Of a stretch of DNA of 54,643 bases, positions 1-8,462 are shown piece after piece. The translations under genes were made by a program, and so were the position numbers. Position 1 is the first letter of the stretch. The number at the start of each line of letters is the position of its first letter. The notes below the pieces were generated by a model. It did no database searches and had not been told where the DNA came from. It saw only the letters and a list, made by a program, of their open reading frames with translations. The stretch is from Chloroflexota bacterium (lineage in GTDB: Bacteria > Chloroflexota > Dehalococcoidia > JACPQK01). The DNA is taken from the NCBI GenBank assembly GCA_016190505.1, contig JACPQM010000045.1:1-54643 (forward strand), read 5' to 3'.

Positions 1-160
1 ATTGCGAGCGCAGCGAAGCAATCTTCTGCCCATGTCACCGTCAGTAGATTGCTTCGTCGTTACGCTCCTCGCAACGACGGAATGCGCACGCCGCGAGCCG
101 GTTCATTGCTCTACATTGGGTCCCGACGGCTCGGGACCTGTAAGACTCGCAATGACGGCG
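1..160 (-). repeat. Dispersed repeat, reverse-oriented copy
   Basis: Read on the minus strand, about 155 down to 37 is nearly identical to 45461-45580 on the plus strand; the only differences I see are close to the distal end. The unit contains a small hairpin (ggtcccga / tcgggacc) and ends in arms of the gcgaggagcgtaacgacgaa type. Positions 1-24 carry a similar arm in the opposite orientation, so the block is a composite of repeat pieces. No ORF in it looks protein-coding. Repeats starting GTCATTGCGAG are, from general knowledge, widespread short dispersed elements in bacterial genomes. Confidence 0.8.
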
Positions 161-168
161 AAAACACT

Positions 169-349
169 GTAGGGTGGGTGTAGTGTAGCGGAACCCACCG
201 GAACAACGACACGGCAGCCAGCGATGGCGGATTGAGGCTGGGCGAAGATATGGGAGCGTTTCGTGGCGTACTGGTGCCACCCCTGTGTCACACCGTTGGT
301 CACGAGGGCAGACGGGTGGTGGGTTCCGCTTCGCTTCACCCACCCTACA
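169..349. repeat. REP doublet (inverted pair)
   Basis: Positions 169-200 hold a REP-like unit (gtagggtgggtg, about 12 variable bases, then cggaacccacc). Positions 318-349 hold the same unit in reverse orientation. About 117 bp lie between them, giving a BIME-like inverted pair. The right unit abuts the exporter gene at 345: the TAG stop of that gene is the TAG within the gtagggtg start of the REP. Two more copies flank the transposase remnant at 11613-12073, so all four copies here probably belong to one RAYT/REP family. Confidence 0.8.
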
Positions 350-1781
350 GGTGCTCCCTTCTTGCTCTTGTGGCCAGAGCAGTGATGGCGCCGATCAGCG
401 CCACAGGGAGGGCCACTAGCAGGATGCTCTCCTGATAGCCGGCCACCATCGAACTCTGGGCTACGGTGACGGGGTCGGCGCCGGCTGCCTCCAGGCGCGC
501 CGCCTGGGCGTGCTGCCGGGCGCCCAGCAGGCTCCCAGCAGCGGCCAGGCCCAGGGTCATTCCTCCCTGCCGGGTGAGGGCTACCATGGCCGATGCCGTG
601 CCCTGCCGGCCCCCGGGCGCCAGCCCCATTATGGCGCTCATGTTGGGAGCCTCGAACAAAGCCAGGCCCACGCTGGTTATCGCTAGGTAGAGGATGACCT
701 CTGCCAGGGATGACGCGGCCCCCAGTCGGGCCAGCAGTACAAAGCCCAGGGCTGACAGCGCCATCCCGGAGACGGTGAGCGGCCGGAAACCAAACCTGTC
801 CGAGAGCCATCCAGCCAAGGGGGAGAACCCGATGCGCAGGCCCGGGCTCAGGGTGAACACCATCCCGGTCTGGCTCGGCGTCAGGCCCAGCCCGCCGGCC
901 AGGTAGAACGGGAACAACAGGGACAGTGCGGAGTAGGCCATGAAATAGAGTACGTGGGTGATGTTGGCCAGACTGAAGGACCGGCTCTGGAACAGATTCA
1001 GGTCCATGACCGGCGCCTCAGCCCGCCGCTCCACGCGAATGAAGGCCGCTCCGGAGACCACAGCCACGCCGGCCACCGCCCACAGCCCGGGGGAGGACCA
1101 GCCGGTGCGTGCTGCCTGGTTGATCCACAACAGCAGGCTGCCCATGGCCACGAAGGACGTGGCTGCCCCAGCCAGGTCCAGCTTCGCCTTCGCCCTCGCC
1201 CTCACAGGCCCTCTGTCCTCCAGGGCTACCCAGGCCAGCACCACCCCGACGACGCTGATGGGCACGCGGGCGTAGAAGATCGCTTGCCAGCCCAGAAGGT
1301 CGGTGAGCCACCCGCCCAGCAAGGGGCCCAGCCCCAGTCCGGCGCCGACCACTGCGCCTTGCAGGCCCATGGCCTTGCCTCGCTCCTGCGGCGGGAACGC
1401 GGCGGTGATAATGGCGTTGCCATTGGCTACGGTCATAGACTGGCCGGCGGCCTGGATGAGCCGGAAAGCGATGAGCTGGTAGACGTTCTGGGACAGGGCA
1501 CACAGCGCCAGGCCCACAGCGAATACGGCGAACCCCGTCACATACATCACCCGCCGCCCCCGTGTGTCGCCCAGCCAGCCCATGGTAAGCATCAGGCCAT
1601 TGCTCACCAGAAGGAAGGCGGCCTGGACCCAGAGGATGGTAGCTGCGTCGGTCTTGAAAGCGTGGGCCAGGGCAGGCAGAGAGATGTTGACTGTACCCGC
1701 ATCCAGGGTCCCCATGAAGGTTCCCAGGGCGGCGGTGGCCAGGACCAGCCACTTGCGAACAGAGGGGGACAGAGGGCCCAA
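345..1781 (-). CDS. DHA2-family MFS exporter (third of tandem trio)
   Basis: Predicted proton-driven multidrug-type exporter of 478 residues, in the usual range for 14-helix EmrB/QacA (DHA2) transporters. Visible family motifs are the TM1 signature LDAGTVNISLPAL, motif A (GWLGDTRGRR) in the loop after TM2, and an antiporter motif C-like stretch GAGLGLGPLLGG around TM5. The start is TTG at 1781, 9 bp after the TAA of the upstream paralogue; I see no ATG that would fit better. It is the last gene of an apparent operon gcvH/lipM-MFS-MFS-MFS. Its stop codon lies inside a REP sequence, so the C-terminus could have been set by REP insertion. The substrate cannot be read from sequence. Confidence 0.9.
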   Translation of the reverse strand: MGPLSPSVRKWLVLATAALGTFMGTLDAGTVNISLPALAHAFKTDAATILWVQAAFLLVSNGLMLTMGWLGDTRGRRVMYVTGFAVFAVGLALCALSQNVYQLIAFRLIQAAGQSMTVANGNAIITAAFPPQERGKAMGLQGAVVGAGLGLGPLLGGWLTDLLGWQAIFYARVPISVVGVVLAWVALEDRGPVRARAKAKLDLAGAATSFVAMGSLLLWINQAARTGWSSPGLWAVAGVAVVSGAAFIRVERRAEAPVMDLNLFQSRSFSLANITHVLYFMAYSALSLLFPFYLAGGLGLTPSQTGMVFTLSPGLRIGFSPLAGWLSDRFGFRPLTVSGMALSALGFVLLARLGAASSLAEVILYLAITSVGLALFEAPNMSAIMGLAPGGRQGTASAMVALTRQGGMTLGLAAAGSLLGARQHAQAARLEAAGADPVTVAQSSMVAGYQESILLVALPVALIGAITALATRARREHL

Positions 1782-1790
1782 GGAAGCTCT

Positions 1791-3236
1791 TTAGGATGGC
1801 TCGGGATGTAGCTCGACAGTTTTCTGCCGGGCCCTCTGGCCTCTGGTGAGGAAGGAAGCCATCATGCCCAGGAGGGCAGCCGCCATCGCCAGGAGCAGGG
1901 TGTCCTGGTAGCCCAGCACCACGGCCTCAGCGGTGATGGGCTGGCCCGGCGACAGGCGGCTGGCGTGGACCACCTGCCGGGCGGCGAAGAGGCTGCCTGC
2001 CAGGGCGATCCCCGTGCTCATCCCCGTCTGCCGGGCAGTGCCGATCAGGGCGGAGCCCATGCCCAGACGCTCCCGGGGCACCGCTCCCATAATGGCGCTG
2101 GAGTTGGGCGGCTCGAACACTGCGAAGCCGAAGCTGACCAACAGGAAGGGAGCAACGACAATGAGCAATGGGGTGTCTGCCCCCAATTGGGCCATGACGT
2201 ACAGGCCGGCCGCCATCGTAGCCAGCCCCATCACCGCCAGCGGGCGCGTTCCAAAGCGCTCCGATAGCAGGCCGGAAAAGGGGCCGACCGCGATGCGCAC
2301 TGCCGGGCTCAAAGTGGCCACCATTCCAGCTTGGGAAGCCGAGAGCCCCAACCCGCGGATGAGATAGAACGGCAGCATGAAGGTAAGCGTGGCCCAGGCT
2401 ATGAACTGAAGGACATGGGCCATCATGGTCAGGGACAGATTGCGGTAGCGAAACAGCCTGAGGTCCAACACGGGCGCCTTAACCTTGAACTCAATGACCA
2501 CGAAGGTCACGGCGCAGGCGCCCACCCCCACTAGCAGCGTGGCCAGCGTGGGGTTGGCCCAGCCAATCCGGGCACCCTGGTTGAGCCACAGCAGTAGGCC
2601 GGCCAGGACCAGGAAAGAGGTCACTGCCCCTGCGGGGTCGAGCTTGACCGCACGCCCGGGGTGGCGCTCTTCCCGGAGCAGGCGCCAGGCGAGCACGATG
2701 CCGACCAGGGCCACCGGCACCCGGGCATAGAAGATGGACCGCCAGCCCAGCATGTCCAGCAGGAAGCCTCCCAACAGCGGGCCGCTGGACAGGCCCAGGC
2801 CCACCACTACCCCTTCCATCACGCCGAATGCCCGGCCTCTCTCCTGGGGAGGGAAGATGGCCGTGATAATGGCGCTGCTGTTGGCCGTCATCAGGGCCTG
2901 GCCCACGGCAGTCACCGCCCGAAAACCGATCAACTGGTAGATGTTCTGGGAGGCAGCGCTCAGTGCCAGGCCCAGGGTGAACAGAGCGAAGCCGGTGATA
3001 TAGAAGCGCTTCCGCCCCCATACGTCGCCCAGCCGTCCCACCGTAAGGAGCAGGCCCGTGCTCACCAGGAGGAAGACCGCTTGCACCCAAACCACGGTCG
3101 CCGGGCTTACGTCCAGGGCCTCGCTGAGGCGGGGAAAGGAGATATTGATCATGCCGGCGTCCATGGTGCCCTGGAACACCCCGAAGCCCACCGCCACCAG
3201 GCCCAGCCACTTGGAGGAGGACCTCGTGCCCGTCAT
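1791..3236 (-). CDS. DHA2-family MFS exporter (second of tandem trio)
   Basis: 481-residue integral membrane exporter of the 14-TM DHA2 group. It shows MDAGMINISFPRL in TM1, motif A GRLGDVWGRKR after TM2 and a motif C-like stretch GLGLSSGPLLGG. The frame stays open upstream to 3725, but that part only mirrors the neighbouring gene in another frame. The chosen ATG at 3236 overlaps the TGA of the upstream gene as ATGA, the classic arrangement for translational coupling. It is clearly paralogous to both flanking genes, so the trio probably arose by tandem duplication and then diverged. The three could be separate pumps with different substrates. Confidence 0.92.
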   Translation of the reverse strand: MTGTRSSSKWLGLVAVGFGVFQGTMDAGMINISFPRLSEALDVSPATVVWVQAVFLLVSTGLLLTVGRLGDVWGRKRFYITGFALFTLGLALSAASQNIYQLIGFRAVTAVGQALMTANSSAIITAIFPPQERGRAFGVMEGVVVGLGLSSGPLLGGFLLDMLGWRSIFYARVPVALVGIVLAWRLLREERHPGRAVKLDPAGAVTSFLVLAGLLLWLNQGARIGWANPTLATLLVGVGACAVTFVVIEFKVKAPVLDLRLFRYRNLSLTMMAHVLQFIAWATLTFMLPFYLIRGLGLSASQAGMVATLSPAVRIAVGPFSGLLSERFGTRPLAVMGLATMAAGLYVMAQLGADTPLLIVVAPFLLVSFGFAVFEPPNSSAIMGAVPRERLGMGSALIGTARQTGMSTGIALAGSLFAARQVVHASRLSPGQPITAEAVVLGYQDTLLLAMAAALLGMMASFLTRGQRARQKTVELHPEPS

Positions 3237-4651
3237 GGCCTGTCCTCTGCGGAATGGCCCCCACGCACCAGCGACGTGGCCGCACCGGCCAGGGCCACCA
3301 GGGCGGCGACAGTAACCGTGTCTGCAAAACCGTGCACAATGGCCAGGGCCTCCCTTGTGCCATCGCTGGTCGCCAGTTGGCGCTCCCAAAACGCCTGGCG
3401 GTAGGCGAAGACTGAGCCGGCTATGGCCATGCCGAGGGCCTGTCCCATCTGACGGCCAGTAGCCACCATGCCCGAGGCAGTGCCTAACCGGTCCCGGGGC
3501 ACTGAGCCCATGATGGCGCTGGTATTGGGAGACCCAAAAGCTGCGGAGCCCAGAGCCAGCAGACCCAGGGCGCTGGGCACCGCCCCCAACCTCCCCAGGC
3601 CGAACAGGCACACTGCCACCAGGGCCATGCCTGTAGAGCAAAGCAGCCGGGAGCCGATGCGGTCTGACAGCCAGCCGCTGGGCATGGCCAGAAGCACCCG
3701 CGAGGCGGGGAACACGGCAAACCACAGCCCGGCCCGGGAGGCCGAGAAACCAGCACCCTGGATGAGGTAGAAAGGTGCCAGCAAGGAAAAGAAGGGCACA
3801 GCGACGAAATAGAGGATTGAGCTCGCTGTGGCAGCGGCGAACAGCCGGTGCCGGAAGAGGCCCAGGTCCAGCACCGGGCTGGCCGCCCGCCTCTCAATGG
3901 CCAGAAAGGACCCAACAAAGACCGCGCTCGCGGTACCCAGCAAGAGGACTGGCGCGGAGGTCCACCCCAGCCTTGGCGCCTGGTTCACCCACAGCAGCAC
4001 GCCACCCAGTCCCAGGAAAAGAGTTGCCGCCCCGGCGACGTCGAAGGCCGGCGCAGTTCTCTGATGTGCGGTGTGCTCTCCCCGGAGGTACCTCCAGGCC
4101 AGGACCGCCACCCCAAGGACCAGCGGTAGGCGGATATAAAAGACCGCCGGCCAGTCCAGAGCATCCACCAGGCCACCACCTATGACCGGGCCCACGCCCA
4201 ACCCTGCCGCCACGACCGAGGAAAGGAGGCCGATCGCCTTGCCCCGTTGTCCCGGCGGGAAAACAGCGGTCATGATGGCAGTGCCCACAGATACCTCCAT
4301 GGCGTGGCCCACTGCCTGCACCAGGCGGAACAGGATGAGCGTCCCCAGGCTCGACGCCAGGGAAGCCAGGCCCAGACCCAGAGCGAGCACCAGCAGCCCC
4401 AGGACGTACATCCGCTTCCGCCCCAGCAGGTTTCCAAGCCTACCCAGAGTCAGCATCAGTCCCGTGCTCACCAAGAGGTACGCCACCTGTACCCACAACA
4501 CCGACCGGGTCTCCACAGCAAACGCCGTTGACAGGCGCGGCAACGAGATATTGACCATGGTCAGGTCCATGGACCCGACGAAGGCGCCGGCGCAAATGAT
4601 GGCGGCAATCTTCCACCGGTAGCTGGCGACGGGGGATGACGAGGAGGCCAC
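3233..4651 (-). CDS. DHA2-family MFS exporter (first of tandem trio)
   Basis: 472-residue DHA2-type transporter. TM1 carries MDLTMVNISLPRL. Motif A reads GRLGNLLGRKR, with Asn in place of the usual Asp, a change at a position normally important for conformational switching in MFS proteins. Motif C-like GLGVGPVIGG follows. The start is GTG at 4651, only 4 bp after the TAG of the lipoate-ligase gene, and its stop overlaps the next exporter by ATGA. The spacing says lipM and the three exporters are co-transcribed, although no functional link is obvious. Export in the cytoplasmic membrane is expected; the substrate is unknown. Confidence 0.92.
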   Translation of the reverse strand: MASSSSPVASYRWKIAAIICAGAFVGSMDLTMVNISLPRLSTAFAVETRSVLWVQVAYLLVSTGLMLTLGRLGNLLGRKRMYVLGLLVLALGLGLASLASSLGTLILFRLVQAVGHAMEVSVGTAIMTAVFPPGQRGKAIGLLSSVVAAGLGVGPVIGGGLVDALDWPAVFYIRLPLVLGVAVLAWRYLRGEHTAHQRTAPAFDVAGAATLFLGLGGVLLWVNQAPRLGWTSAPVLLLGTASAVFVGSFLAIERRAASPVLDLGLFRHRLFAAATASSILYFVAVPFFSLLAPFYLIQGAGFSASRAGLWFAVFPASRVLLAMPSGWLSDRIGSRLLCSTGMALVAVCLFGLGRLGAVPSALGLLALGSAAFGSPNTSAIMGSVPRDRLGTASGMVATGRQMGQALGMAIAGSVFAYRQAFWERQLATSDGTREALAIVHGFADTVTVAALVALAGAATSLVRGGHSAEDRP

Positions 4652-4655
4652 GGAG

Positions 4656-5468
4656 CTATCTCGCCAGGTTCCAGACGGGGTTTGCGTACTTGTCCCGCAG
4701 GACTTGCCGGGCCAGCTCGGTCTCCTCCGGCGCCGGCTCTCCCACGGCCGGTCCTTCGTTCACCTCTTGGGTGAAGCCGCCGGCCAGGGCGCTCGCGGCC
4801 TCCTCCCAGGGCACGGAGTGGCCCAGGGCCTGCCGCAGTGAGATCACCCTGCCCTCGAACTGTTGGACCAACTGTCGGCGGACATCCTCGGATGGCATGT
4901 TGAGCAGGCGGAACAGGTGCGCCGCGTCCAGGTCCAAGAGCAGAGTGCCCTGGCACAGGAAGCTGTCCCGCCGGCGGGCCTGAGCGATGCCCGCGATTTT
5001 TCGTCCCTCCACCACGACCTCGTGGCCGAAAGCGGCATCGAAGCAGGCCCCGCTACGCAAGGCGCCGTTGGGCCTGCCTCGGGGTCCGGCCACCTCGGCG
5101 CGCAGCCCCAGGCCGGCCAGTGCCAGTACCACCGCCCGGGCAACCTGGCTGTAGGACTGTGCGATGCTTCCCTGTGGCGCTAGGCCCACCAGGCTGAAGG
5201 TGGCTTCCGCCTCGTGGAGAATGGCCCGCCCGCCGGTGGGCCGCCGCACCACCGGGATGCCTTCTGCCTGGCAGCGCGCCAGGTCAACGTCCCTGGCCAC
5301 GGGTTGTGAGTAGCCCACGGTCAGGCATGGTGGGCTCCACCCATAGAGGCGCAGCGTTGGCGGCGACCTACCCTGCAGGTAGAGCTCGAAGATGGCCTCG
5401 TCCAGGGCCATGTTCCAGGGACCCGGACCGGGGCCGCTCTGGACTAACCGCCACTGGGGCAAGCGCAC
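4656..5468 (-). CDS. lipM: LipM-like octanoyltransferase / lipoate-protein ligase
   Basis: 270-residue member of the biotin/lipoate ligase fold family that attaches octanoyl or lipoyl groups to carrier proteins. Recognisable parts are RRPTGGRAILH (about 75-85) and SGACFDAAFGHEVVVEGRKI (139-158). Cys142 sits where Bacillus LipM has its acyl-carrying cysteine, which favours octanoyltransferase over ATP-dependent ligase. Lys157 is the conserved lysine of the family. The start is GTG at 5468 with only a weak ribosome site. gcvH lies just upstream on the same strand (132 bp gap), and GcvH is the known LipM acceptor, which supports the call. An LplA-type ligase remains the alternative. Confidence 0.82.
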   Translation of the reverse strand: MRLPQWRLVQSGPGPGPWNMALDEAIFELYLQGRSPPTLRLYGWSPPCLTVGYSQPVARDVDLARCQAEGIPVVRRPTGGRAILHEAEATFSLVGLAPQGSIAQSYSQVARAVVLALAGLGLRAEVAGPRGRPNGALRSGACFDAAFGHEVVVEGRKIAGIAQARRRDSFLCQGTLLLDLDAAHLFRLLNMPSEDVRRQLVQQFEGRVISLRQALGHSVPWEEAASALAGGFTQEVNEGPAVGEPAPEETELARQVLRDKYANPVWNLAR

Positions 5469-5600
5469 GACCTGGCGTGGTTAAAAGGCTGTAGCATCCT
5501 CGACGGTGATCTTGACCACGTAGTTGACTTTGGTGTTGTTGGACGAATATGAAACTGGCTGGCCAAGTAGGGTTGAAGCACGTGGCTACCAGGCAGCCGC

Positions 5601-5981
5601 CTACGCGCTGGCGATATACTTGGCGAAGTCCTCCGCGCTCATCAAGCCGTCCAGCTCTTCCGGATTGCTGACCTGGACCTTGAGGAGCCAACCGCTGCCG
5701 TACGGGTCCTTGTTCACCGCCTCAGGGGCGTCCACAGTCTCCTGGTTGATGGCGGCCACTTTGCCGCTCACCGGCGACATGATCTCGGATGTCGCCTTGT
5801 CGGACTCGATGGTGCCGCAGGGCTTGCCCTGGGTCACGGCATCGCCCACCTGGGCCAGCTCTAGGAAAAGCACGGACCCGAGCTGCTTCTGCGCATAGTC
5901 GGTGATTCCGATGGTCGCTTCCTGCCCCGCAGCGCGGACCCAGGTATGCCCTTTGGTGTATTTGCACTCCTTGGGGTCCAC
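5601..5981 (-). CDS. gcvH: Glycine cleavage system H protein
   Basis: 126-residue lipoyl carrier. It starts at GTG 5981, where an aggaggg ribosome site sits 5 nt upstream and the N-terminus (DPKECKYTKGHTWVR) lines up with the family. The frame is open further upstream but that part does not look like GcvH. The lipoylation site is Lys62 in GTIESDKATSEIMSPVSGKV. GcvH shuttles the aminomethyl group between the P, T and L proteins of glycine cleavage, and can also be the entry point for lipoate in organisms using LipM. No gcvT or gcvP lies in the window, so its main role here may be as an acyl/lipoyl carrier served by the adjacent LipM-like enzyme. Confidence 0.93.
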   Translation of the reverse strand: MDPKECKYTKGHTWVRAAGQEATIGITDYAQKQLGSVLFLELAQVGDAVTQGKPCGTIESDKATSEIMSPVSGKVAAINQETVDAPEAVNKDPYGSGWLLKVQVSNPEELDGLMSAEDFAKYIASA

Positions 5982-6030
5982 TATTCCCTCCTGTAAAAAG
6001 AAGATTAGTGAATTGGACGTCGCCCGAGTC

Positions 6031-6059
6031 ATATTAGCATTACGAGAGACTAGCCACAA
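6031..6059 (-). promoter_or_regulatory. Candidate promoter for gcvH
   Basis: On the minus strand a TTGTGG (-35, plus coordinates 6054-6059) and TAATAT (-10, 6031-6036) are separated by 17 bp. They lie about 50 bp upstream of the gcvH GTG, in the divergent gap shared with the MFS gene at 6140. Confidence 0.5.
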
Positions 6060-6069
6060 GGCGGGCTGG

Positions 6070-6078
6070 TGGTATAAT
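6070..6078 (+). promoter_or_regulatory. Extended -10 promoter for the MFS gene
   Basis: TGGTATAAT at 6070-6078 is a perfect extended -10 (TGn followed by TATAAT). No good -35 is visible, as is usual for extended -10 promoters. It lies about 60 bp upstream of the ATG at 6140. Confidence 0.55.
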
Positions 6079-6139
6079 AGCCGCATTCTTGTGGAGCGCA
6101 CCACTTAGCTCTCCCATCATCATTGGGTTGAGGTCGCCG

Positions 6140-7636
6140 ATGGGCAGGAAACTGGTCGCGTTGGTGTGGGGGGTACTGCTGGCCCTGTTGTGGGCTCATC
6201 CCGCCTGGGCCAACGGCGAGCATGAGCACGCCGAAGGGGGCGAGGCCACAGCCTCTGCCCTGTACTTTCTGGCCTTCCTGCTGGCCGTTGCCGTCCTGGC
6301 GGTATCGGCGTGGCTTACCTACCGGTGGTGGCCCGAGTCAGCGCTTGGCCGCCGCGTGGCCCGCATGGTGCACTCTGACTACGTGTCCCAGGTCCGAGGA
6401 TTCAGCCGGAATGCCAAGCTCCTGATAGCTCGTAGCGCCCTGACGGGCCTCCAGTTTGGCCCGTGGCAACTTCTGTTCAACCTCTACCTCCTGGCGGTGG
6501 GCTTCGACGCGGGGTTCGTGGCCCAAGTGAATATGGCCAACTGGATGGCCCACGGCCTCATGGTCGTACCCACCGGGATGCTCTCAGATCTGCTAGGGCG
6601 GCGGCGCATCTTCCTGGTGTTCTTCGCCGTGTCCGCCCTGCTTCGGGTCCCACGAATATTCTTCCTGGACCCGAGCCTTATTATGCTTTTTAGCGCCCTG
6701 GGCGGCGTGGCGGAGGGCGCGCACGCGGTGGTAGGGGCTCCTTTCATGGTGGAGCAGAGCCGCCCCCACGAGCGGGTACACCTTTTCAGTATGAGCGCTG
6801 TGGTCTTGGCCATTTCCCTCACCCTAGGCAACGCGGTGGGTGGCTATCTTCCGCTCTGGCTGGGGGCGCCGCTGGGACTATCGGGCAGCAGTTTCACTGC
6901 GCTGCGCTGGGCTCTGATGGTGTCCATACCGGTGGCGCTGGTGAGCATAGTGCCTATATACATGATCAAAGAGAAATGGCAGCCCATATCCCTACGCAGG
7001 TGGTATCAGGGCTTGACGAGCAGGGGCACCATAGCCAAGCTAACTTTGACCCAGGGCTTGGAGGCCGTGGGGCTGGGCCTAGTGGTGACTTTCTTCAACA
7101 TCTTTTTTGCTACCAAGTTCGGCGCCAGCTCCGTTTTCATCGGCAACATGTTCGCCCTGACCACAGTGATCACAGCGGTGGCCACCCTGTTTACACCCTT
7201 GGTGGTCAAGCGCATGGGCATGGTGAAAGGCCTCGTAGGCATTCAGCTTGCCGGGCTGCCCTTCCTGTTTCTCATGGCCCTATCGCCCAACATGTGGCTC
7301 TCGGGAGCAGGCTACATGTTTCGGGCCACCTTTACCGGGGCCAGCATAGGCCCCGGGGGTGGCATGGGAGCGCCCATCGAACACCTGTGGCCCATGGAGG
7401 TGGTCAAACCCCACGAGCGGGGCACGACTAACGGCCTAATGCATTCCTTCCTTGAGTTCCCCATATCCATAGGCGCGGCCATGGCGGGCCCCCTGATGGC
7501 CCGGGGCGAATGGGTCCAAATATACTTTATGGCTGGCGCTTGGTTCGCGGCATCGTACCTGTCCTATTTGTTCTTCTTCCAGCCCATGGAGGCCCGAAAG
7601 CGGCTGGAGGCCGCCCAGCCGACAGGCGCCTCCTAG
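6140..7636 (+). CDS. MFS transporter with signal-like N-terminus
   Basis: 498-residue major facilitator protein. Residues 1-24 look like a signal peptide (positive start, long hydrophobic core, AHPAWA end), followed by a short His/Glu-rich stretch NGEHEHAEGG and an extra hydrophobic segment before the usual MFS core. Motif A is seen as GMLSDLLGRRR. The ATG at 6140 has a gaggt-like site upstream and sits after the extended -10. The frame also opens earlier, but those codons fall close to the promoter. The His-rich loop would face outside and could bind a metal; this is inference. It stands alone between gcvH and the coiled-coil gene, and its substrate is unknown. Confidence 0.85.
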   Translation: MGRKLVALVWGVLLALLWAHPAWANGEHEHAEGGEATASALYFLAFLLAVAVLAVSAWLTYRWWPESALGRRVARMVHSDYVSQVRGFSRNAKLLIARSALTGLQFGPWQLLFNLYLLAVGFDAGFVAQVNMANWMAHGLMVVPTGMLSDLLGRRRIFLVFFAVSALLRVPRIFFLDPSLIMLFSALGGVAEGAHAVVGAPFMVEQSRPHERVHLFSMSAVVLAISLTLGNAVGGYLPLWLGAPLGLSGSSFTALRWALMVSIPVALVSIVPIYMIKEKWQPISLRRWYQGLTSRGTIAKLTLTQGLEAVGLGLVVTFFNIFFATKFGASSVFIGNMFALTTVITAVATLFTPLVVKRMGMVKGLVGIQLAGLPFLFLMALSPNMWLSGAGYMFRATFTGASIGPGGGMGAPIEHLWPMEVVKPHERGTTNGLMHSFLEFPISIGAAMAGPLMARGEWVQIYFMAGAWFAASYLSYLFFFQPMEARKRLEAAQPTGAS

Positions 7637-7691
7637 GCGCCGCCAGGCAGCGTTCCGCCTTTGTTCGGGCCGGCTGCCCGGCTGTTGTGTC

Positions 7692-7720
7692 TTGCCCTGG
7701 AGTCGGTCAGGTGCTACCCT
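7692..7720 (+). promoter_or_regulatory. Candidate promoter for the coiled-coil protein gene
   Basis: TTGCCC (7692-7697), a 17 bp spacer, and TACCCT (7715-7720). It lies about 50 bp upstream of the ATG at 7774. The gtgctac context before the -10 also occurs at 8431-8436. Confidence 0.4.
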
Positions 7721-7773
7721 GCTAGCAGGACGAGTCATCATACGTTTTTTCTAACGGAGCAGAGGCAACAACC

Positions 7774-8361
7774 ATGGCAGAGCTGAAGAGTGCCTTCGAG
7801 AAGGCAATGGAGAAGGTGAAGGACCTGGAGAAGGCCTCCCCGGAGGACATGAGGAGGCTGGAGTTGGTGCCCAAAGGGGAGACCATGGCTGCCAGGTTTC
7901 TTCGCGACGACATAGCTGACCTGGCGGCTGACCTGGCCGGGCACCCCGACGTGTCGGGGCGCCGTTATCTCACGGAGGGGGCCCAGGACGCGCTCCTGCG
8001 CAACATCTGCCTCCCCCGGGACAGCCGGACCAAGACCACCAATGCCAAAGCGATCCAAGGGGTCCTGGCCCTCAAAAAGAACAGCCGCCGCGTCAAAGAG
8101 AGCTTCGAGCAGGTCGAGCACCTGTTCACTTACTACGAGGCAGCCGTGCGACAGACCTATGACCGTATGAAGCAGGAGTTTGAGGCCAAGTTCGCCGAAA
8201 CTAGGAAGGCGATGGAGCAGCAGTACGGCGGGCAGGTGCGGATGGACGTGGAACGCCATCCCCAGTTCCAGGAAGAGCTACGCCGGGCCATGGGTGCGCT
8301 GGACCAGCAGTACGAGAAGGTCCTGGAGGAGCATAAGCAGCGCATCCGTCAGGCAACATAG
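7774..8361 (+). CDS. Conserved-looking coiled-coil protein, function unknown
   Basis: 195 residues, highly charged, no signal peptide and no membrane segment, so probably cytosolic. Residues 1-25 are helical ([14 protein letters not shown]). A middle part carries [21 protein letters not shown] and a basic patch ([15 protein letters not shown]). Roughly 105-190 forms one long predicted coiled coil rich in Glu, Gln and Arg. An aggagcagagg-like site precedes the ATG. I do not recognise the family. It has its own candidate promoter and ends 100 bp before dcd, which has another, so it is probably monocistronic. Confidence 0.8.
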   Translation: MAELKSAFEKAMEKVKDLEKASPEDMRRLELVPKGETMAARFLRDDIADLAADLAGHPDVSGRRYLTEGAQDALLRNICLPRDSRTKTTNAKAIQGVLALKKNSRRVKESFEQVEHLFTYYEAAVRQTYDRMKQEFEAKFAETRKAMEQQYGGQVRMDVERHPQFQEELRRAMGALDQQYEKVLEEHKQRIRQAT

Positions 8362-8409
8362 GACCAGGCGCCCGCCGCGCTACTGGCTCTCTTTGGGAGG
8401 CGCGCCGAG

Positions 8410-8439
8410 TTGCTCCTATGCATGTGCCGGTGCTACAAT
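8410..8439 (+). promoter_or_regulatory. Candidate promoter for dcd
   Basis: TTGCTC (8410-8415), an 18 bp spacer and TACAAT (8434-8439), 23 bp before the dcd ATG at 8463. This placement excludes an earlier in-frame ATG at 8418 as the true start. Confidence 0.5.
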
Positions 8440-8462
8440 TCGCCGAGACTGGAGAAGCAACG

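Noticed and set aside
954-1811. A 285-codon plus-strand frame opposite the first exporter
   Set aside because: Low-complexity His/Gln/Gly translation typical of an antisense frame of a membrane-protein gene.
1791-3725. A 644-codon frame that would extend the second exporter upstream to 3725
   Set aside because: The first 163 codons lie in another frame of the neighbouring exporter gene and have no transporter character; the ATGA overlap at 3236 marks the real start.
5469-5600. A short minus-strand peptide frame (ending VVKITVEDATAF) between gcvH and lipM
   Set aside because: It reads like protein for about 20 codons but has no start or ribosome site; too short to support.
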